Shown here: piece by piece, positions 32,415 to 45,974 of the stretch
Position numbering within the stretch: position 1 is the first letter of the stretch
Layout of the letters: every line of letters starts with the position of its first letter
From: Aquila chrysaetos chrysaetos
Taxonomy: Eukaryota; Chordata; Aves; Accipitriformes; Accipitridae
Direction: 5' to 3'
Assembly: GCF_900496995.4 (NCBI RefSeq)
Contig: NC_044009.1
Span: 12,432,001 to 12,496,000, forward strand
Length of the DNA stretch: 64,000 nucleotides
Program-made: the position numbers and the translations under genes
The notes under the pieces: model-generated
Seen by the model: the letters and a program-made list of their open reading frames with translations, nothing else
The model's database searches: none
What the model was told of the DNA's origin: nothing

Positions 32415-35400
32415 CTGGCATCAACCTGCTGTTGAGAGTGTGTTGAAATACCCTGTGACCCCTTCTTGTGAGCCTTTTAATCAGTGTCTATTTGTATATA
32501 ACACTTCTTGGGTCACGGTAATGACAGGATTAACAACACCACTGACGGAGGGGGTTAAAAATAGCCAGGGCCAGCAAGAGTAGAAAGAAAAAGTCCTCTT
32601 GTAGCTGAGTGGCACATATAAACCCACAAGCCTGAGCTCCTGCCAGCCAAGTCAAGTGCTTTTTCCACCGATGGGTGGAAAGTGATGTCAGGATGAAACG
32701 CTATTTCTGTGTTTTTAAGTGGAACGCTGCCGTGCAGGCAGGAGTGATTTACTGCAGAGAGGAGCTGGCAGCCAGGACACCTGCGGAGCATCCTGGGGCT
32801 GGCCAGGAGAGGGGGAGAAGTCCCTGGTTGGGTTTCAAAGGAAAATGGGGGTTTTCAACTGCTTACAAACTACTTGTCGCCTTTGGGCAGCGATTTTGGG
32901 TGGTGGAGGAAGGCTGGCACCCTGCAGCCCTACCCTCTCCTCTGCCACTGCCGTGCTGCATGGCCTTGGGCGCATCACCTGTCCTCCCAGCATCCCGGTC
33001 CCCGCACGGTGAGACCCTGAGGAGCTGAGGGCCTGATCCTGCAACAAATTGAGCCTGGGATCATCCTTATGTGTCCTTACTTCAGTAGAGATGTTTCCAC
33101 ACAGAATCAGGCCCCAAACGTTGGCGAGGATGAGCACTTCATTAGCAGTAGCCTCGCACTCATTAATTTCTAGCACGAGGGTAGCATCTTAACCTTCTTC
33201 CTGCATGCGACTGTTTGCAGAGTACACCTCATTTAACAAAACATTAAGCATTTTACTTCCTCAGATCAAGTGTATCTATTAATAATGACTTAAATTGTCT
33301 GCACCGGCTTCACATTATGAGGAAAACTCATTCCTGGCACATGAAAGAGCACGATACACAGAAGCAAAATGACTTCAGCGTGAGCTTGTTCCCCAAGTTA
33401 AGCTGCCGCATAACAACTTAGTCCTCACACCGGGGAGATTTCAGCCCGCAATAACTTGCCCTGCCGGTTCAAAGAAACCATGAGACTGCCTTAAAAAATC
33501 CAGTGAGTCCAGATGTGCCTGAGCTGAGAGCTTCTGGCATCGCGCCGTGATTTACAGCTGCCCTCCGGCAGTGGGAAATGGCATTTTTTTTTTTTTTTCC
33601 AGGGAAATTTCCAGCGCGGCGAAGGAGCCCGAAGGCTGGCAGCCCGAGGTACTACCTCCTCCAGCTGTTCTCAAGTGCAAATTGCAATGCCCGACCGATT
33701 GAAAGCTCGCACCCCCTCTCACCTCCCAAAATAATTAAAATGAGCTGGCTGAGTGGCGGAGCTCCCTGTGATGGCTGCGTCCCCCACCCCCGGTACCCCG
33801 CGGTTGTGGGGAGGGGATGCTGAGCATCCCGTGGGCAGGCAGGATGGTGAGGCCACCACGCCACGAGATAAACCATCAGTTGCCCAAGCCTACCTTGGAG
33901 GGACGGCGGCGTGAGGGCGGCTCTCCCAGGTGATGCTTGCTTCTCCCCCCTGGGACACCATCCCCAGCCAGGCACCGTGGGCTGGGAGGTTTAATCTCCT
34001 CTCCCGGAGCCAGGTGCCACCTTGCAAACAGCCAACCTGCCACCGAAATGTCCCCACGTTTATATTTTCAGTGCTTTCCCCCCCACCCCCCCTTCCCTGG
34101 TCCATGTGACAGCACTGCTCAGTTATGTGGCTGGTGGCTGAGCGAGGGGGTCAGACCGCAGGATTGACGCCCACGAAGACGCACGTCTCTGTGCCGGGGC
34201 TGGGGGGGGGGGGGTGTCACGCTTTGCAACCCCCCCCAAAAAAAACTTTTGCAGATGCAATCGCATGAGCTGAGCCGGCTGAGCTGCTGGACCAGTTCTC
34301 CTTTAAAAACTGCCACCTGGTGAAATATAAACTCATCCCGAGGCTGCATTGATTTTGTCCAGTTTTTATTGGAAATTAGATAATATTTAAATAGTGCCGA
34401 AACATTTCCCTTTAACAGCTCTATATAATATGAAAAGGTATTCTGTGCTATGCGGGTTTATAGTGGCCCTTCTTTGTCAAACATAAATAATTCAATTCAA
34501 TAAAAAAAAATACCCTTTCCAGTTCTCATAACTGTGCAGTGCTTTCCTTCCCCCCCCCCCCCTTTTTCCACCAATTACAGGAATAAAATAACTATAGCTC
34601 TTAGCCTAACTAAAAATACTAGCCCCCCCCCCCCTCGCCCTGAAGAATTGCAGCTGTGTTAATTATCCCCTGGGAATTCAATCCTGGTGTGCATCCTCTT
34701 TTAAAGGCAAAGGGGAGCCCTACCAATTATTTAACCCCTCAGTAATGTGCTTGTGAAATGTCACCCTGAGTGCCAGCCTGGAAAACCATCTCAGACTGAC
34801 CCTCCATCACACGGTCCCCTTACAGTACAAGGCTGGGTGATGGCATTTGCTAATTAGTGGCTCACCCCTCATCTCCAGCAGCAAGGAGACAGGGTTATTT
34901 TTAGCTATCACCCCTGAGATTGCTGGTTTGTGGGCTGTAAATGTTGTGGTTTGGGTTTTTTTTTTTTTTCCCCGTTTTACCCTAAAATATTAGAGCCCCT
35001 TTGGCAAAGGAAGGCACAGGACTGCGGTGCCTCTGCTGCTCTGGGCTGCAAAAGGCTCTCGGTGAGTGGCAGGCACGAAGCTTTCAGCTCGGTCTGCCTT
35101 AGATTTGGGGATGTGGGGGACTCGAGTTCCTCCTTGCATTTTTTTTTTCCTCTTATTACCCCTTTCTCTTAGAAGGCATATGGCAAAGCTGTAATTTCTG
35201 GGTAGTGATGGTTTGCGGGTTGTACCCAAGAGGGTTTAACTCAAGGTGCAAGGGCTGGTCCCTCCCTGCATGAAAGCTGGTTTTGCTGCATAACACCTCT
35301 TTGTTAATGCCCAGCTCAAGCTTTGATGCCCCAAGGCTGCAATCTAAGCACCTGCCCACCTATGGCGGCTATAGAGACCACCAGCCCTGCTGGGGTTACC

Positions 35401-38400
35401 CCTGGGAGGACTTAGGAGCGGAGAAAGAGGTGGTGATAAAGGAGATGCTGGAAAGAAACCTGCACAACAAACCTTCTTCTGAAAAGCAGGGACAGTTTTC
35501 TTTTGTGAAGGTTGAGTGCAATGGGAAAGGGCAGGAGAGCAGCTGTCCTGTGGGACTCACCCAGGAGATGCCACCAGCCTTGCCACCAGCTCTCAGAACA
35601 CAAACCCAAGAGGCATCTCTCAAGTGCTCAGAAAAAAAAATTTGTTCCTGCCATTAAAGTTTCAAAACTGCTAGGTTCAGCGGGGGATTGGGCTCTGCCT
35701 GCTGTTTAATGGCACCGGAGCATTGTTTTCGTTTTCAGTTTGCCTGGGTCTGCTGAAAAAATGAAGAGGAAAGGACACAAGTGAAATAACATTGTCCTAT
35801 ATAAAAGGTGGGATGGAAGGACAGAGCAAATATCTTGTTTGACCAAAGTGGCTCATAGGGCAGCATGAGGTGGCAATGGCTCTGCGCACCCCAAAAAAAT
35901 GCTACTGGGGTCATGCAGGCATTTTTGTTGGTGAGCTGAGGCGGGGGAAGGTTTAGCATCCCCACGGCACGGGTTTGCTCTCAGTTTAGCCAGCGCTGCA
36001 GTCGATGCTCTCCCACGGCTGCCGGAGCAGGGGGGGTGCAAGGTGGGTGACCCCCTCCCCACTTGCCAGGTGCCCTGTGGCCAGTGGGTCCCACCATGGC
36101 ATCCCTCGGGGGGGGGCTGTGGTCCCAGGAAGGAGGAGTAAAGGGAGGGAAGAAGGTGGAAAGCATTAGAGGCTCCTTGTAGGGTCTGTAATGCAGGACC
36201 CCCTCCTGGGATGGGAGACACCAGGAGTGTGATGTGCTACATGAAAACACCACTGCTCACAGGCTGACCACCTAAAAAGGGACTTATAAACGATTATAGG
36301 GTGAGGAGTCAGTGCTGGGTACCTCAGGACTCAAGCCCCAGTCCCTTTCCCCAAACTCATAAAAACTGAAGCAGATTCACCCCATTCCCTAGCTGGATCT
36401 CCACCAGGAGCATCGCTGCCATCCAACAGGCTTTTCTTTGCCAAAAAGCTACGGGACGTAGAAACAGAGGAGCTGGACGGCACCACGAGCTTCAACAAGC
36501 CCTTCACTCGGTTTCGTGCCATGCTGTTTTGCTCCTCAGAAAAATTAGCTTTTGACACCTGAAAGTGTAACGTAGTTGTGGAAAGGAGGTATTTATGGAT
36601 CGGAAGATGTGTTTCCCAAGTGCACCCTAACTAGAAAGTTATGGAGATAATTGCTTGCCCTCTGGGATGCAGAAGAACAAACTCAACTATCCCTCATTGG
36701 CCATATCCATTTCTGGGGGATTGATTTATTCCTTTTCAGTGGACACATCTGAACTTTGCTTGTCAGCATTAATTAGTGGGGACTCGGCCCGATTCATTAC
36801 AGCTATGACCTCTCCTTGGCGCAGCTGCACTTTAACGAGAGAGCCATCTGGTTTGCCTGCTCGGCTCTGCCTTCATTCCTGCCGCCCCTTCCCATCACTT
36901 GCGGAGCACAGGCTGGAAACGCCGCCTTGGAAATTACAGGTTGCTGTTGCGGTGGGACGAGGCAGCCGGTTCTCGGGGTCCGGCCACGGCACCTGGACCA
37001 TCCGTCACATCAGCAGCACCCGGCGCGGTGAGCTGTCAGCGCGCTGCCCCCGCTGCCGCATCCCCTGCCCTCCTCAGCACCGAGGAGTTTCCCCGCTGAA
37101 GGTGGAGGGTGGCTTGGGTGGGCAATGGCAGGGGGGACAGGGCTTTGGGCTGCCCCCGCCACCCCGCCGCGAGAAGCTTCGTTAGCGGGCAGAGGGGGAT
37201 GCGTTGCCTGCTGGCGGGGGTGACACATCACCGGTGGGTCAGGGACATCCCGGAATTGGGAGCTTTATCTTGGCGATGGAGCGGGGATGGCTTTGTAAGC
37301 CTAAAATGAAATGCTGGCTCAGGGCAGGACCCCGCTCGAGGGGCTCGGGGATGGAGGCATCTCCTGGCTGGGCTGGAGAAAATGACGCAAGGATGGGGCG
37401 GGTTTTTGAGCCATGAGGTGGCATCACGGTGTGCCCGCACACACGACCCCTCCAACCCACCCCGACGGGAGAGGAGGGGTTGCTCCCTGATGGGTGTTTT
37501 TAGGCTAATGTGGGGGGTAGGATGGGGGGTGCCGCCATGCCAGCGCAGGCATCCATCAGGCTTTGAAATGATGCAACCGAGTCCCCAGATTTCGGGCTGG
37601 CCTGGTGCATTTTTGTATTTCTCCCTACCCATCACCCACCCGAAGGGCGCTGGCTGAGAGGCTTTTCAGGAGCCGTCTGAGCAATGGCATTTGGGATGGA
37701 GCCCGTCTGAGTGCACCTTTAATTAAAGCAATTATGGGTGTAACTTAGCCAAACATTGTGCTGAGTGGGGCTATTGGCTTTGCTGGCCAAAGGGCTCATT
37801 TGCATGATTTCCATCTCCTCCTGCTAATCCTCCAGTCTATTCACCCCTCCGAGGACAGGATTGCACCCAAACCTTCACCTCTCAGCAAGCTTACACTAGG
37901 GCTTGGCCCATCACACGGTATCCAGTCTTAATGGCTGATGCCTAGATTTTCCCTTGCTCTTCAAACAGTCTTTCTTGGTGTTTCTCCTCTTGTTTCAGCC
38001 CATTCTCTTTCCTCTCCATCTTTTTTTCCTTCCTGGAGTTTGATCTTGAGTTATTTTTACTTAGGAAGCAGAAGTCCCACTCCACTGTGACAGCCTGATG
38101 CTGGGATGCTGGGACCTCACCCTGGACACCTGCTAGAGAAAATGGTGGAGGAGAACCAGCTGAGGTCCTCAGGCTTCATGACCTGTTTGCCCTGTTGGCT
38201 TTGCTAACTGGCCTGTTGCAGCAGCTGAGGAGCTTCTCCTGCTGTGAGGGCAGCAGGTGGCCTGGGTTTCCCATTTACAGGTGATCCACCGAGCTAGAGA
38301 AAAGCCTCAGCCCCTGAGCTCCCTAGGATTTACTGGTTGGCTGTGGGCTTTGGGTGGTTTCTTGGGCAAAGCATTGCTTACAATCATTTTCCTTTCTTGT

Positions 38401-38475
38401 GGTCCACACACCAAGTACATCCGTGCAGAAGCTGTAGATGCTGCGAGGGAGAGAAGGTGAGTTCCTTGTGTTTGG

Positions 38476-38510
38476 TTTTTTTTTGTTTTTTTTTTTTTTT
38501 TTTTTTTTTT
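38476..38510. repeat. Poly-T tract
   Basis: Thirty-five bases of T with a single G. It follows GTTTGG and is not attached to a recognisable element. Confidence 0.85.
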
Positions 38511-41500
38511 ACAATGATAGTATCCGGTTGTCCTCTGCAGGTCCTCCTTGTTCCAGTTCCTTGCTCTCTGCTGCTTATTTTGGGCTTTGGTGCCACTGTT
38601 GCCTGTGCTGTGAGATGTCCTTCACCCTTTCCCAGTGTTTGCATTAATGCTTGCCTTGCGTTGCTGCTGCTTGCCTTTCCTCTGATGGGGAAACTGAGGC
38701 AGAGTAGAAGACTAAAGCAAGGGAGCCAGAAGAGGATGTTAGGAAATGCCCTTTACCTTGCTGCTGGCTTGCAGCTGCCCTCCTGAGAAGCAAACAGCCT
38801 TACTTCATGCTTCTCTTCCCCTTTGCTTCTGGGTGCACTTTGTTGTCTTACTAATGATGACTTTCTTGCTAGTTTGAGCAACTTAAAGCATGAATACTTT
38901 TAAGGAGAGGGGCATCCCACCTATGGGAAACTGCACAGCATTGGCATCGCTGGAAGTCGTGCAGAGATTAGGGATGCGTCTAGCCTTTTTTTGGAGGACT
39001 GAGAAAATGGGAAGGGGTGTGGCGTTTGCATTTCCCATCATTTGGCCTTAAGGCTGCTGGGTAGGTGGGAGCAGCGCCTGGCAGTGCCCTGCCCTGGGAC
39101 GGCACCTGGTTCGGGGGCGTCCAGGAGTGGGGTGCAAGCCTCTTCCTGCTCCCATGCTGGCACAAACCCTATTATTTTTTTTTTTTTTCCCCTCTGCCAA
39201 GAAAGGGTACTCTAGCTGAGGGCTGTAATGCCAAAGGCCAACCAAGGCTGCGTTCGGTGCTTTTGCAAGAGGTGACGGCACATGAAAATGGGATGGTGCT
39301 TGTTTGCTCTGCAAAAGAAACGGCCCTTTTGCAGCGTCCTCCCAGAGTAGCGACATTTTAGCCTGGAGCTCGGGAATTTGCCGGAACCGCGTAGGCACTG
39401 TGCCATTGATTGCACCGCGGTGGCCTCTGAAAAGCATCGTTGGCTGGGGGCATCCCAGGGCGGCGAGCTAGGGGTCTGGCTGGAGAAACCCCTTCTCCTT
39501 TGAAGAGGACAGCCCCACAGAAGCTGTGCAAAGCTGAACGAGAGCCCTAAATGATTTGGGGATTTTATGCAGCTTGTTATCTTAGGTGTAGGGTTTTCTT
39601 GAAATCCCAGCAAGAAATAATCCTCTTTTTCTGGTTGGAATAGAAATGGCTTGATGCCACGAGGCAAAAAATAAAAGGAAGATCTACCCGGTGCTGTGAT
39701 GATTTGCAAGGCTAGTGAGAGACTACATAAGGCGTTTTCAAATAGACTCCAATATTTTCAGTGCTTAAAGAGGGCCCGACTACATGACACCTTTTTTGAA
39801 GCCCTGATTTACAATGGACCCAGGCTGAGTGCATTATAATTTGCTGCGCGAAGTGCCAAAGTCGCAGTACTTTCAATAATGAGGAGAGAAACCCTAATAT
39901 GATGAGACTTTTTTTGGGTATTGTGTTTAATGAAAAGCTGAAAATGTGCTAATTTGTAAGTCCTGTTGTGGTAGTGGCATTGGAGGCTTTTGAAATGCAT
40001 TACTGACTTAGGAAGTATTAAGAAAAAATGACATTTTGCTACTAGCAGAAAAGTCAATTATAATGTTTCCACACTTTAGAAAATTGCTGATGCAGGATGG
40101 GAGTTAATAGAACAGTCAGCTTCACTTTGTATTACCACATTTGGGGGGTTTTGCTGAGAAATGTCGGCTTGTTTTTTAATTCTGATGGCAACTTAAACAA
40201 TAAGCTACAACAGGTGCCCTGTGGTTGGGACTTGTCTCTGGCTGGGGTGTGCTGGAAGGAGATGTATTCCCTTGGGCTGCTCCCACCTGGAGTCGGACTG
40301 TTTGCCAGCCCGGCGTGATGCAGACTGCCCAGGACTGGGGTGAATTATCATAAATAAAGATTTAGCAGCATTTTGCAGTTGGGCTGATCTCTCCCTGATG
40401 GTGGAGGAGCATGTGCCAAAGCGCTGAGGCCGGTGCAATCTGTTCCCAGTGCTTTGCAAAAGAGCCCTGTAAATTTGTTAAAAAACATTTAAACCAAGAA
40501 ACTGGAGAAAACAGCTGTCCTTACCCACTGTGCTTTGGATGGAGCTTTTTTCCATCTCCTGGAGAAGAAAACGGCAGTAAACTTTTCCTAAGCTCCTGGG
40601 GAACGGAGAGGCGGGAGCTCTGGGAGACTCGCTGCGGTTGCCAGAGAGCTTCAGTGCTGGTTGTAAAATCCCGGTGCTGGAGGAGTCGGCTTTCAGGAAG
40701 GCAGCGGTTGCTCCCAATAACCCTATCTCTAAATCGGTACAGGCTAGCAAGGCAAAATAGCTCATGCAAAATTGGCAGGGATCAGAGACGAGGGCTGGCA
40801 CTGCTTTTAACAGGAGTTACAGTGTCTGATTAAAGGGCTTTGGCCACAGCGGCATAACCTGAGCGCTTGACATAAGCCAGGGACCTAATAATACTCGAGG
40901 CACATCGTGAAAGCATGACTTCATGGCGGCGGCTGCTGCCTTTTACCCAGCGAGGGCCATTTTCCCTCCCTCCTCGCTGCGAGGATGCAGCCCTCCTGCC
41001 TGGCTGCTTGGGACTGGGGCTGCCTTCGGCCGGCTCTGTCCCCGGGAGGTAGAGGCATCTCCGGCACGGATGCCAACCGGGATGGAGACTAGAATCTGCA
41101 AAGAGACTGGGGTGGCGGGAGCTCTTCCCTGGGCACTTGGTGGGTGCTGTAGAGCAGTGTGGAGGTGATGCCTCAGGACTTAAGGCTCCACTTGGTTTTG
41201 GTTTCTTATTCATCCTATTCCAAGCGCTATGGTAAACTGCTTGTTTCTCAGGCTTATTGATAGGGTTTAAATCAATTGGCAGACATCTCATCTGAGGCAG
41301 GGTATCCCCTACACACCTGAAATTCTGATTATGGCAATTTTTTTGCCTTGGGCAAATTGATAGCAACTTATTTCCAACTGGAGCAGGTCTGTCAGCCGCA
41401 GCCTGAGTCTCTGCTCCGGCTGGTTTGGCTGATGCCCAGGTGATGGGGATTGGAGTTTATTGGCATTTTGGGGAGGCAAAGGTGATGAGGGGAATTTGTA

Positions 41501-41819
41501 CAACAGGGGAGGTGGGCAAGAATGGCTCCCAGGTGCTTGGATGGAGGCAGGGTGCTGGGGCTGTGCTCCTTGCCCACCACCAAGGACCCCGCAAAGCTGG
41601 CGCTGAAACCCGGGCTCCTGCTCCAAGCATGGCCTCAGGGGCTATATTTAAAGCACATTAAAATCCACAGGACGGGGTTATGCCAAGACTTTATTGCCTC
41701 TGGGAGAGTGAAGTCACACTTTGCTCCCTCTTTCTCGGCTGTTCCTCCCCAAGTGTTTCAAAGGGGGGTTCCCACTTGGTGTGGTTAAAGCAGAAAGATG
41801 GGGAGTGAGCATGAACACT

Positions 41820-42070
41820 TTTAGAAAGTCATGTCATATGTAGTTCTCCTGGGTTTGGAGGAAGCAATTAAGCCAATTAATTTATTGGTAAATTATCTTA
41901 TGATGAAGTACAAAATAACTGCAATGAAACGCTGACATTCACATTAATACCAAATTAGTTACTGTATTATGACTGTTCTTACAATGAATGCCCAGTAATT
42001 TAATAGTAATGGGACATTTAAATAATTTAGCCGATAATTCTCTAGATCACTTACATATATAAATGAGTGT
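41820..42070. promoter_or_regulatory. Candidate AT-rich conserved non-coding element
   Basis: A complex AT-rich block with repeated CAATTAA, TTAATTTATTGG and TAAT cores and no repeat periodicity, about 4 kb beyond the IQCA1 3' end. Its texture is like the AT-rich blocks around GBX2. Function is inferred from composition only. Confidence 0.25.
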
Positions 42071-42730
42071 GACAGCTTCTTTCCTCAACTTTGCTGGTGC
42101 TTCTGGATTACCTCCCACCACCACACCAGGAGGCAAAGCAGCCTGGCACTCCGCCATCCCCCAAAACTCATCTCTTGCTGGAAACTAAGTAGGGGACAGG
42201 GTGGAGCAAAAGGGATTTTCCTCCCTGGTCAGATTTTGGGATTGCTCTGGCTGGAAAGCGGAGCACAATTGCCTTGCAGCTGGGCTTAGCAAAGCCACAA
42301 TCTTTTTTTTTTTTCTGTGGTGAAAGATCTCTGGGTAGAGATGCCCTACTCAGGCCTGGTAGAGCATCTCTAGCAGTGTTGCTTGTGAGAGCACTGTTAG
42401 CCTCACAGCGGGACAGGTGTTGGAGGTCCAGCTAGGGCTGCTTAATTGAATAGTTCAGCTATTGATACCGAAATTAGTGTGTTGGCTCTGCTTGATGCAA
42501 CAGCTTCATTTTCAAGTAGCTGCACTTTCTGTAATAATAATTATAAAGAGCATTAAAATTGCTCCTCATTCTTCCTTCCCCACCCCCTGCCGAGAGGGCT
42601 CTAAAGGAGAGCGAGGGCTTGGCAGCTACACAGGGCACAGTTTGTCTGCTTCATTGCCTCTTTGTCACCCCCCTGCACCCACAGAGCTGTTTGTAGGTAC
42701 ACCAGCTGTGGCTTCCAGTTCTCCATGGCT

Positions 42731-42750
42731 GGGGGGGGGGGGGGGGGGGG
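42731..42750. repeat. Poly-G tract
   Basis: Twenty consecutive guanines. Length is likely unreliable in the assembly. Confidence 0.9.
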
Positions 42751-45418
42751 AAGAAATGCAGTTTATGCTGAAAGCAGCCACTGTTGCAAGCTAAACCTAA
42801 AGGCTAAATTGCCCCAGTGCTTTTTTTCCCCATAAACTGGTGAATACTGGAGAAAAACTGCAGGCTTCTGCCCTGCCAAGCACACCTGGGATGGTTAGAG
42901 GTTCATTCATCCTTTCTGCATGGGGTCGGAGTCATGCCCTGGAGATGGATGTTGCCAGTCAGCGTGTTACTTTGCTATTGAGATTGCACTGAACCTGCTG
43001 AAATATTAGTTAATGGGCTTGCTTACGTCCAACCTAAATGCGGTCTTTTCATCACATCACATTCTGCTGTCAAACCTGTTGTGGAGAGGAGTATTCCACT
43101 GTCGGCAAGATTGAGGACGGAATTATCCAAATTAGTTTTCTTGCAGATGAGAGCAGAGATGAGGTTTTTAACACAAACCCTGCCACATCTTTGGAGATTC
43201 TGGCTCTCCTCACCGAGGGTGAAGTTGAAGAGTACCTTTTAATTCGGATGTGCTGCCAAATTTGGGAAGCCAGCAGCCTGCCCCAAGCAAGCGTCTGCAA
43301 AGGAACACTAAAGAAAAGAAAGCCAAAGTTCGTAGCTGCTCTGCTGCAAGTGATTAAATCCAGGGGCTGGCAGCTCATACTCACGGAGTCCCTTGTGCGG
43401 GTCATGACAAGGCTCCAGCAGCTGGATTACTGCCGGGATGGCTGGGGGAAGGACTTGTGTACAGCACTAATATCCTGAGGTGTAGCACACAGGAGATCCA
43501 GTAAGCATCTCTTCTCCTGTTGTTTGGATCCCCTTGGCAGGGCTAGAGATGCAGCCTCAAGGTTGGAAGGCTGAAATCCAGGGGAGCCCTGTACCGGACA
43601 GCAAAATGTAGCCACAGAGGACCACAAAAAGCCCCAGGTGGGGTGGCTCTATCCTATGTGCTGTGATAGCATGGCAGCCTATTCTTCCCCCAGGGAGAAA
43701 ATTCACTTTATTAACAAGAGCCATCCAGTTCCCTCTGCTGCGCTCAATGATATGATTGTTTGAATCGTTTTCTGTGCCATTAGTTGCCTGCAGGAATCTT
43801 TCTGGGCTTTTGTTCAGACTTTGCTGTTTCCAGGAGCATCTTTTCCCATTGGATTTCTTCTTAGGAGCAGGAGAGGCTCAATACGATCCCCTTCGAGCAA
43901 GCTTTGTTAGAGTAGGTTTTGGGTGGTCTTTCATCTTTCTGCAAGGTTTCTGTCCTAAATCATGTTGTGTACTGACACTCTGGGTAAGAGCACGTTTTCT
44001 ACAAGTCACTTGCCATCACATTTTTGATGAAATAACTGTTCTAGTAGGGGAAGCCAGGGGAGTAAGGGGTTGGGATAGTACTAAGATGCAGAAATGTTTA
44101 AAATGTGATCATTACCTTTTATGTAGAAGACCTATCAGTAAGATCTTAATAAGCAGTGAGCAGTGCTATACTCAGAGTGAATTGTAACTGGCAGAGTATG
44201 TGTGATGTGCTGTCCTCAGCCTGCCCTCCTACAAAGGCAGGTTGGCCTGGTCTGGGCTGGAGGAAACCTGAGCAGCTTCCTACAGCAATGCAGCCCTCCT
44301 CTACCTCGCCGTCTGTCTATAGAGAAGGTACAGAGAGGTCCTTTGACTCCCTGGGGATGGTGTGCCTTGTGTTTCCAGTTAAAACAGGTATTGTCAGTTA
44401 CCTGTTGTCAAGTCAACATAGGTAGGCTGCAGTTAGATGTGAAAACAGGTATTTGTGGCTTTTATCTGTAGAAGACTCTGGTGAATGAGATCCTACACTT
44501 GACATAAAGGCGGTGCTGGCTCCATCAGTGTCATGTAGGATGTTCCAAAGCTTTAGGGTGTTCTAACCACCGTTTAGAAATAGCTTGTCCCCAAAATTGC
44601 TGATTTGTGCGCAAGCAAGATTGCCTATCAACTGAAACACTATCAAATCCTATCATGGACCACTTGGTGCATTGGCATTGTGTTTCTGAGACGGTTTAGT
44701 TCCCTGCACTTGCTATTTGTGATATTTCAATATTAGGCCTAATGCACCCTGTTGAGTAGGAGACACTACATCAAAGCGTTAGACCAGGAAATCTCTGCCT
44801 CCAAGTGTCTTAGGTCCTTCTGTGCAGAAGGCATGCCTGCCACAGAGCTTCAGGTTTTCCTGCTCAAGCACACAGAAAGAGCTGCTGTGGTCCCACAAGC
44901 GGCATCTGCGCATGGCTTCATGCGTGGGGTCTGAACGTGATGGGGCAGACTTTCACCAGTGGGCTACTTAAACAGAGCTTGCAGGACTGGATTTAGAAGA
45001 AGCTGAAGCAGGTCTCTGTGGATTGGGTTTAACACAGCATGAAACAACCTTTTAGAAAGCTCAACAGGCCTATTCCAGATTGCCATTACAGCTGCTGTTT
45101 TGCTACACACGGGGTTTGTTTTAAGCAACGGATACATTGCTATTTGTGCAAACAAAGTAATTGGGCACTGTTTTCTATTGCAAAATAGACTTTCAGGACA
45201 TCCACCAAAATGAACACCACCTGACTGCTTTGCTTTTGTGCTGCTTATTAATGTTTTCTGCTAAGATCCACATGTATGAATTTGTCCATGATAAGGCATC
45301 AAAAGGTGAAACAGTGCTGGTCCTCATGTGACTATGTAAATATTCAGCTTGTGGTAGATTGCATTAAGTGTCTTATAATCCATCGCAATTAAAAAGCAGT
45401 CTTTATAGCTGTAATAGT

Positions 45419-45869
45419 TTTATTGAGAACTGTAACACATTAGACCTACAGATATATAAAGCAGTTAGTTTTATAAAGCATATAGGATATTAAAGTAATG
45501 AAAGACATTAATGTGACATCAATTTTTAAGGAGAGTTACTTGCTGAAATAAATGAGTATAGCCTAAAAGTTGATGGCATGTTACAGTCCTGAGTAATGAA
45601 CCCTTCTGCCCCCTAAAATCTCTTAGAATAAATAATGCTTGAGCAAGTTAGTGGTCATTAACTCTTTATCCTCTGAGAGCTACATGTCACATTGATGTCT
45701 TGCCTGATTTTTTTAACTTTTAAAAATTCATTCAGAAAGGAATTGTCTTTCCTGGAATACCTATAACTTGGGGTGCACTATTCTGACATGTCTGCTTTCC
45801 TAACGTCTTCCTCTTTCCCATGAAGTAGAGCTGTGGCTGGTATTGCCAGATGCAAAATTCTTGAGGAAG
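45419..45869 (-). other. IQCA1: Probable IQCA1 3' untranslated region
   Basis: An AATAAA on the minus strand (complement of 45419-45424) lies about 450 bases downstream of the IQCA1 stop codon. The intervening sequence is AT-rich without further coding similarity. The end is inferred from this signal. Confidence 0.35.
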
Positions 45870-45974
45870 TTAGTTTTTCCCTTTTCCTTTTTTTGTTTTT
45901 CCTTTTTCTGCTTTCTTACTGTCTGCCAGTGCTTTGATGCGTGCTTTACCCAGTGGTGTCTTGGCATACCAAGC
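45870..45974 (-). CDS. IQCA1: IQCA1 terminal coding exon
   Basis: The acceptor is ATTCTCCAG|GCTTGG, phase 0. It encodes 34 residues, [21 protein letters not shown] followed by a lysine/glycine tail, then TAA at 45872-45870. The tail has eight lysines in its last 15 residues. Confidence 0.92.
   Translation of the reverse strand, partial: AWYAKTPLGKARIKALADSKKAEKGKTKKGKGKN

Larger units (their letters stand above)
30620..45400. other. ASB18-IQCA1 intergenic region
   Basis: No gene is supported on either strand. Contents are a GT-rich microsatellite (32.4 kb), poly-T tracts (33.6, 35.0 and 38.5 kb), a poly-G run (42.7 kb), GC-rich blocks near 36.9-37.6 kb and an AT-rich candidate element at 41.8-42.1 kb. 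A 146-codon open frame at 43038-43478 on the plus strand resembles no family I know. Confidence 0.55.

Noticed and set aside
36655-37185. A 176-codon plus-strand open frame in the intergenic region
   Set aside because: It starts in AT-rich sequence and ends in GC-rich Pro/Arg sequence without a domain or splice context. Probably chance.
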